Of a stretch of 64,000 nucleotides of DNA, positions 57,305 through 64,000 are shown in pieces (the first letter of the stretch is position 1; each line of letters opens with the position of its first letter). This DNA is from Aphelidium insulamus (Eukaryota; Aphelidiomycota; Aphelidea; Aphelidiaceae), in contig JAZDSV010000015.1 of NCBI GenBank assembly GCA_036784855.1, forward strand, positions 248,001-312,000, written 5' to 3'. The notes under the pieces were generated by a model, which was not told the origin of the DNA, made no database searches, and saw only the letters and a program-made list of their open reading frames with translations. Made by a program: the position numbers and the translations under genes.

Positions 57305-58646
57305 TCAGACCGCGATAGAGTCGGTATCGTCGCTGTCGACTGCCAGCTGTGTGGCCGCTCGCTGCTCGGCCAGTGTGCGACGGAAATCCTCGTCAAACAG
57401 CTGCAGGTCCTGCTCGTCGCGGAATATTCCCTTTGGCAGGTAGCCGAGGAGGTTGACGGCATTCTCGCGCAGGATCCGCTGCCGCTCCTGCTCAATGATC
57501 TCGCGGCGCCATCGGCCGATTTCATCACGGCCATTCGCCTGCTCAATCTCGGCTTGGCGCTCGGCCTCACGGCGCCGGTTCCGGTCCTGTACCAGCTGGT
57601 CAATGACGCGGCGGTGCTCTGCTTGTTTCATGCGCTTCTTTTGTGCCGACAGCTGGTCCAGGCGGTCCTGTTCGGCCATTTGTTCAGCCAGCTGTGTGCA
57701 GTTAGATTAAGTATGAAGTACGGGTGGATATATAGAGTACCATTTGTCGGTAGGCAGCTTCTTGCGCCGCAGCCTCCACTTCACGCCGCTGTCTGTCCTC
57801 CACTTGCAAGCGATGTGCCTCCACCATCTCCAGGCGCTGCTTGATGCGCTTCTCAAGCAATTTCTATCGGTATCAGAAAATAATTGTTTTTGTTCACGTA
57901 AAATATTGATGCTAACCGCTTGTTCTGCGCGATGTTTCTCGTACGTCTCCTCCATGCCCAGTTCGGCCAGCATGTCGTCAAGTTCCTGACGCTCCCGAGT
58001 TTTGCGTTCCAGCTTCTCGGCCAGCTAACAGAGTAAAATCATATCACATGAATGTAAAAGACAAACCTCGTTGTAGAGTGTTTCGCGAGCGGCTTCCTGA
58101 GCGGCATGTTTCTCTTGACGTTCGGCGGCACGGTTCTCCTGCACCGCGGTGTACTCTGCAATCTTGCGATCCTCTTCTTCGATGCGGCGCTGTTCCTGCT
58201 CCTTCCACTCCCGTCGCTGCTTGAGCGCTGCGTCGATAAACTCTTTTGTCTCTTGCTGTTTGGCCAGCTTTTGCTGTACGGCTCTAAATCGGTAAACCAA
58301 TATATGCAGCTATGAATGAAATTGACAATGTAACGTACCGCTCGTCCTCTTCGATAATCTTGCGCACAACTTCGTCAATGAGCTGTTTCTCCTGCTGGAA
58401 GCGCAAATATTCCTCGTGCTTGCGCGACTCCAACGATTCAATTTGTTGCTCGAGCTCGGCGCCGTACTGCCGGCGCACAACTTCTTGCTGCTGCTCCTTT
58501 TGCTCTTCCAGCAGTTGTTCGCGTTGCATTTGCGCTCGCAGCTGCTCGTCATACTGAATATCCAGCAGCTGTTGATTTATTGTTAGTCGTGATTATAATG
58601 TATGTAAATATATATAGAGTTATACTATATAGACACTGCAATACAG

Positions 58647-58681
<35 letters not shown>

Positions 58682-59231
58682 CTGTATAATATATGCACAC
58701 TGCAGTACACGAGAGAGCTATACAATTCATTGCAAACCTTGGCACGCTGACGGTCCAGCTGAGCCTGTTTTAGCTGCAAGACACGCTCCTTGCCGACGTA
58801 GGCACTCTTGATCAGTCGCTCCAGGTCGCGCAACTCCTGGCTGCTCTCACGCACCACCTGCCGGATCTTGGCCTGCCGTTGCTCCTCTTGCCGCGCAGCC
58901 TCTTCACGTGCCGCCTCCTCTTCGGCGGCGCGCAACTGTTGGGCAGCGTGGCGGTCATGTTCTTGACGCTCTTGTCGCGCACGCTCCTCCTCCTCTTGAC
59001 GCTGACGTGCGAGTGACTGCAGGTACTGCGCACGCGGACCGCCCGTCTCCAGGTCGGCCTGACGCTGCAGCTGTTTCTGCTCAGACTCGGCGGCGAATCG
59101 GTACACGCGGTCCTCCTTCAGCGCTCTAGCTGGGTCAGATGCAGGCACAGCACACGGATATCTGTGTGTATATATACGGCGACGTCGTACTGCATGTGCT
59201 GTGAGCGCACGGCTTCCTGGCGGCGGTTCAT
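57305..59231 (-). CDS. MNS1: MNS1-like ciliary coiled-coil protein
   Basis: An almost entirely helical protein of the trichohyalin-plectin-homology type, close in appearance to MNS1, an inner-doublet protein of motile cilia. Several exons are joined on the minus strand. Regions read LAKQQETKEFIDAALKQRR, AELEQQIESLESRKHEEYLRF and IIEEDE. The conserved C-terminal signature is ENAVNLLGYLPKGIFRDEQD. The start is not certain: ATG 59231 (MNRRQEAVRSQHMQ, joined near 59205 to ALKEDRVYRF) is the most likely, but an upstream exon could exist. The presence of such a gene implies a motile flagellum at some stage. Introns with (TA)n and (CA)n runs separate the exons. Confidence 0.75.
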
Positions 59232-59319
59232 CTCCTGGCGCTGGGCCAGCAGGCGGCGAGTGGCAGACTGTGCGGAGTGGCATTAGTGTACGCGCCACAC
59301 CACCACACCGTAAGCATAC

Positions 59320-59352
<33 letters not shown>

Positions 59353-59558
59353 AGAATCGCTGTGTGAACACTGTGTATGGAGTAGAGCAGCACAGTGTCC
59401 CCGGAGAAGCTCGTGCAGCGCGGTAAGAGGAGATGCGCAGTCTGGCAGAGCGCTATTTCCCGCGCGCAGTTTCAACCGGTCGGCATGGCAACGCGTCACA
59501 CGCACAGCAGGCACACATAGACATATATGCGGGTGTGTCTATTGTGGCGGCCGAGCAG

Positions 59559-60022
59559 TTAGAAGCTGAGCGCCTTCAGCAGATCCGCGGCGTCATTCTG
59601 CGGCCAGGCCTTGTAGCGCGGGGACTGTGACAGTTGCCGCACCGTGTCCTGACAGACAGACAGGCAGTCAGTGCATGCATGCACGATGTAGTTTGTGTTA
59701 CAGACGTGCCATCGCGCGCGGGTGCACCGTGAGCAAGAGGGGTCGCACACGGTCCGGCAAGCGCCACATCAGCCACAGCAGGCAGTGCACCAGCCACATT
59801 CGCTGCCACGTGAGCATACCGCCCCGTGCACAATACGCGACACTCACCAGCTCGTCACCGCCACTGCCTGCAGCATCCGGTAGCAACATTTGCACCATAT
59901 GCTCTCCGATGGAGTCGAAAAAGTACTGGGCCGCCTGCGCGCTGACCCGCACAAAGACTGACGCGATCTCGACTGCTTGCTAGTGGCGGTCACTTGTATC
60001 AGATGGATGTCGGCACACTGTC

Positions 60023-60075
<53 letters not shown>

Positions 60076-60511
60076 ACGCACCGTCCTCAAGTGACCCGGA
60101 GTAGTGTCGGCGGATATCAGCCGGGTGACTGTCTGCAGCAGTGCAGAATCCGTGACCAAATGGGTCTGCACGGCTTCATCGGCATTCCACGCCAAATGCA
60201 TCAGCTCCATCAGTGCTGCACATTTACTTGTGTGAGTGTGAGTGTGTGTATGCGTAGATGTCTGTTGTGTGCACTGTGTTCGAATGGGCACACCTTGAGT
60301 GCGGGTGACGCTGTTGCCGCTATTGTTCAGGCGCCGCGTCCACATTTGCACATCGGCAAAGTACGGGGACCTGTTGAATGCATGATATACACATATACAC
60401 ATATACACATAGATATGCACAGAGACCACAGAGAGACTGAGCAGACAGACAGACAGACAGACAGAGCACACCGACCGCGAGAAAGCACACTTACTCTTCC
60501 GCCGTGGCCAT
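59559..60511 (-). CDS. Helical protein of unknown function
   Basis: From ATG 60511 (MATAEE) at least six small exons join in frame. The pieces include SPYFADVQMWTRRLNNSG, LMELMHLAWNADEAVQTHLV, VEIASVFVRVSAQAAQYFFD and MWLVHCLLWLMWRLPDRVRP, and the last exon ends AADLLKALSF at 59559. It looks like an all-alpha repeat protein of about 210 residues; no family is recognised. One intron carries a long (CA)n run at about 60024-60072. The splice choices at about 59720 and 59990 are the least certain. Confidence 0.5.
60024..60072. repeat. (CA)n microsatellite in intron
   Basis: About 24 CA units fill the intron (about 130 nt, long for this genome) of the unknown helical gene. Similar CA runs lie at 59321-59350 and 60617-60640. 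Confidence 0.85.
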
Positions 60512-60691
60512 TTCTTATTTAATATAAAGCTGTTGACTGTTTGCATTGCGTCGCCTGTCACACTGTTTCGCCTCCGTGCCGATTCTCCTTTGCCGATTCT
60601 CTTCAGTGCCTGCACTCACACACACACAAACACACATACACACATATATACACAGCTACATATCACACAGCCACACATCACAGTAGCCATC

Positions 60692-63600
60692 ATGTCCAAC
60701 TCTGCTATGCGTGGACTGAGTGTCTTTATTACTGATCTGCGTGCCTGCAAGTTGACAGAGTTCTATCACACACACACAAGCTCACACTGTGGGCAGGCCG
60801 CACCCGCGAGCAGGAAGAGAAGCGCATCAACAAGGAGTTTGCCCACATCCGCGCAAAGTTCAAAGGTTGGCTGTGTGCTGTGCCTGCTAGAATGGGCGAC
60901 ACTCACTGCCGTGCGCTAGATGGTAATCTGAATGGCTATGACAAGAAAAAGTATCTCTGCAAGCTGCTCTACATCTATCTACTCGGCTGGAACATGGACT
61001 TTGGAGTATGTATATGCGCAACAGCTATATGATGTGTTTATGCAAATGTTGTTTGACTGCGTGCAGCACGTCGAGGCAGTCAACTTGATCACGTCCAACA
61101 AGTACAGCGAAAAACAAATTGTACGTAAGCGATATTATCACATGCATGCATATGCATATAGCTGACAAGTGCCGACCAGGGCTATTTGGGAGTGACCTTG
61201 TTGCTTACGGAGAACCACGAGCTGGTGCGACTAGTTATCAATTCTATGCGCAAGGATTTGGCAGACCGCGACGAGATCACCAACTGTCTGACGCTGCAAG
61301 GTATTGCCAATTTGGGCGGCCGTGAAGTTGCCGAGTCTCTGGCTGCCGAGGTCTTCAAGTGCCTGGTATCGGGGTGTGTCATTTGTGTTTCTCTCTTTTG
61401 CGCTATACATATACATATTCATATGATCTCCCCGTAGCAATTCCGTAAACTTTGTCAAGAAAAAGGCTGCGTTGTGCCTTCTGCGTCTGTACCGAAAGTA
61501 TCCAGACTGCGTACCAGTCAGCGAATGGGCCGAGAGCATTATTGCAGTGTTGAACGACTACGATTTGGTAGGTGGACTGGTGATGAGGGATTTGTATTTG
61601 TAAAAATTGTTCAGGGAGTAAATACCGCGGTCATGAGCCTTATAATTGCCTTGGTGCAAGACCATCCTGACCAGATGGCCCCCGTGGTTCCCATAATGAT
61701 TAACCGTCTGTCCAAGGTTTGTTCTGTAAAGTGTTATCTTCTGCAGCTCATCTTATTTCATAGCTCGTTCTGGACAAGGAATACATTCCCGACAATGTGT
61801 ACTATACTGTTCCCGTGCCGTGGCTGCAAGTCAAATATCTGCGCTGTCTGCAACTGCTTCCTCCTCCAAGTATGTATTGCATGTTTTTGCTAGGCTGTTC
61901 GGCTGCTGACATGCACCCACTCTTAGCAGATTCTTCGACCCTTGGTCTGTTGAAGCGGTGCTTGACGGCCATCATCACCCAGGCCAAGGAGGCGGCCACA
62001 AACGTGCAGCAGAACAACGCTGTGAATGCCGTCGTGTTCGAGGCCATCCACACACTGATGCACGTCAACTCGGAGTCTGATCTGGCCGTAGCTGCCACGG
62101 ACCAGTTGGGCCGTTATGCTTCGTCGCGCGAGACAAACATGCGCTATTTGGGTCTGGAGACGATGGCGGCGCTGGCGGCATATCCCGCCTGTTTCGCCAC
62201 CATCAAGCAGTACCAGCAGATTGTCACCAATTTGCTCAAAGACAAGGATATCTCTGTACGGCGCCGCGCGCTGGATGTGCTGTACGCCATGTGTGACAAT
62301 TCGAACGCCAAGGCGATCGTGACGGAGCTGCTGCACTACTTGAATGTGGCCGAGTATGCCATCCGCGAGGAAATGGTGCTCAAGATTGCCATTCTTACCG
62401 AAAAGTTTGCCACTGAACCGACGTGGTATGTGGACGTTATCCTGCAGCTGATTAGCGTTGCCGGAGACAATGTCAGCAACGAGGTATTTACATGTCTAAT
62501 CGATGTCTATCTTCTCACCTTTCTAGGTGTGGCATCGCGTGGTCCAGATCGTGACCAACAACGAAAATCTGCACCAGTATGCCGCACGGCAGATATTTGC
62601 ACAGGTCAAGACGGCCACGTGCCATGAGAACGCAGTAAAAGTGGGCGGCTATATCTTGGGCGAGTTTGGTGACTTGATTGCCAATGAACCCGGCTGCAGT
62701 CCCACACAGCAGTTCAAGGCGCTGCACTCCAAGTTTGGTATTTGCACGCTGGCCACACGCGCACTGCTGCTTTCCACCTACATCAAGTTTATCAACTTGT
62801 TTCCCGAAATCAAGACCGAGGTGATGAGTGTTTTGCATCAGGTAACCATTGTGCGGTGGATGTATTCTGTCTGACAGTGATAGCATCGCCACGTGCTGGA
62901 CACGGAGATGCAGCAGCGTGCCTGCGAGTACTTTGCCCTGGCCACCATGGCTTCGGAGGATCTCTTGCAGTCGGTGTTTGAGCAGATGCCGCCATTCCCG
63001 GAGCGAGAGTCGGCGCTGGTGGAGCGTTTGCGAAAAAAGGCCGAGGAGAGCGGCGAGCGTTCAGTTGCCACGTCCACCGAGCGCCGGCAGATCCGACAAT
63101 CAGACAAGGCCGTCATGGCGAAATCGACTCAAGGAACTGCGACGACCGCCACATCAACTGCACCGTCTAAACAGCAGCAGCAGCCATCGGCCACCGTGGA
63201 TCTACTCGGACTGGATGTGGGGCCGAGTGCGCCAAGTTCATACGCTCCAGCACCTGCAACAGCAACAGTGGACGTGTCCAACCCGCAGCTGCTGGCGAAA
63301 ATATCTGCTTGGTACCTCCGGCTGCTCATTCACCCAAATGGTATTCTGTATGAAGATGAACGGCTGCAAATCGGGCTCAAGAGCGAGTACCACCAGGCCA
63401 AGGGGAGACTAACTCTGTTCCTCGGGAACAAGAGCCCTCAACCCATTACCAACTTGCAGTTTGACGTGGGCACCGTGCCGTGGGCCAATGTGAATATGAC
63501 CAGTGGTGCCACGAGTACCGTCGGACCGATGGCGCAAGTACAGCAAGCGTTCGACGTCGGGTGCACTGGATTCGCCGTCGATGGCCCCCGTCTTGGTATT

Positions 63601-64000
63601 ACATTCTCGCTGGGTGCTGCCAATATCCGTCTTCCAGAGTTGAGACTTCCGCTGGCGGTTACAAAGTTCCAGGAGCCGATTGCGATGCAGGGCCCAGACT
63701 TTTTGTCGCGCTGGAAACAGATTGGCGGAGCGCCAAAGGAAGCCCAAGAGGTGTTCAAGCAGTCGCCATTCCCCGCGACGGCCGCTATTCGTGAGGTGCT
63801 GATGGTTGGAAACTTTAGCGTGCTGGACGGCGTAGACCCCAATGCCGCCAATTTTGTAGCGTGTTCCGTGCTGAACACTGTGTCTGGGGCCAAAGTCGGC
63901 TGTCTGCTCCGCATCGAGATCAACGAGCAGCAGAGCGTGAGTGTCTGAATATCTGTGCTCTTTCTGCTACATCTCCTACTTATCATTATCGCCGCTAATA
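60692..64000 (+). CDS. APL3: AP-2 complex alpha subunit, 3' truncated
   Basis: The alpha adaptin large subunit of the AP-2 clathrin adaptor, acting at the plasma membrane in endocytosis. It starts [22 protein letters not shown]-donor intron (GCAAGT) leads to [22 protein letters not shown]. The alpha-solenoid trunk follows: [88 protein letters not shown] and [17 protein letters not shown] disordered hinge (about residues 640-690) carries DLLGLD, and the ear begins with [18 protein letters not shown]. The exon ends at QQS at 63936 and the GTGAGT at 63937 is a donor, so the apparent stop at 63948 is inside an intron. The C-terminal ear sandwich is beyond the window. Confidence 0.94.

Noticed and set aside
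63893-63948. Stop codon at 63948 as the end of AP-2 alpha
   Set aside because: A GTGAGT donor lies at 63937 just before the stop and the family protein is longer, so the stop is in an intron.

Overview
The window is nuclear DNA of a unicellular eukaryote. It holds about 37 densely packed protein genes on both strands, most of them split by short GT-AG introns of about 45-80 nt that are AT-rich or contain (TG)n or (TA)n runs. Several lines point to an early-diverging, flagellated (zoosporic) fungus or a close holomycotan relative. The MAP kinase at 39.5-41.1 kb is a Hog1-type TGY kinase. The alpha/beta-hydrolase at 30.4-32.6 kb matches the fungal YML020W family as I remember it. A SWIRM/AT-hook protein is present, and an MNS1-like ciliary coiled-coil protein implies a flagellum. 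This placement is inference; no rRNA or marker search was possible.

Layout. 0-2.2 kb: an unrecognised gene cut by the left edge and a secreted unknown. 2.7-9.3 kb: PP2A scaffold subunit, tRNA adenosine deaminase ADAT1, a rolling-stone-like membrane protein, a SEC-C zinc protein and a C-CAP domain protein. 9.4-14.4 kb: the chromatin remodeller CHD1. 15-21.8 kb: amino-acid transporter, CDK11, KRR1 and ALYREF. 21.9-25 kb: two related secreted basic proteins (one frameshifted) and a possible mitochondrial coiled-coil protein. 25.8-36 kb: SWIRM protein, secreted sphingomyelinase-like hydrolase, p24 cargo receptor, lipase-like protein, USP-like protein, PIG-Y and a secreted cysteine protein. 36.7-51 kb: glycyl-tRNA synthetase, Hog1, an F-box/repeat protein, eIF6, G-alpha, glycogen phosphorylase and a SUN-like ER protein. 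51.2-64 kb: small membrane protein, WW-MyTH4-RhoGAP protein, a ~373-bp tandem array, a third secreted basic protein, MnSOD, MNS1-like, a helical unknown and AP-2 alpha (cut by the right edge).

Most genes are housekeeping: signalling (PP2A, CDK11, Hog1, G-alpha, RhoGAP), RNA and ribosome biology (KRR1, eIF6, ALYREF, ADAT1, GlyRS), the secretory pathway and GPI anchors (p24, PIG-Y, SLP1/SUCO, AP-2) and carbohydrate or oxygen metabolism. The unusual layer is a set of predicted secreted proteins. Three of them (22, 23 and 55 kb) share a signal peptide, a bZIP-like AQKR[YH]R basic motif and an acidic tail with a [ND]AE[LI] sequence. The 55-kb gene is spliced to a terminal coding exon that is repeated in frame in a tandem array just downstream. 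Other points of note are five frame-forced GC-AG introns, all with GCAAGT donors, and a glycyl-tRNA synthetase whose mitochondrial presequence is open but lacks an AUG, with an in-frame UUG.
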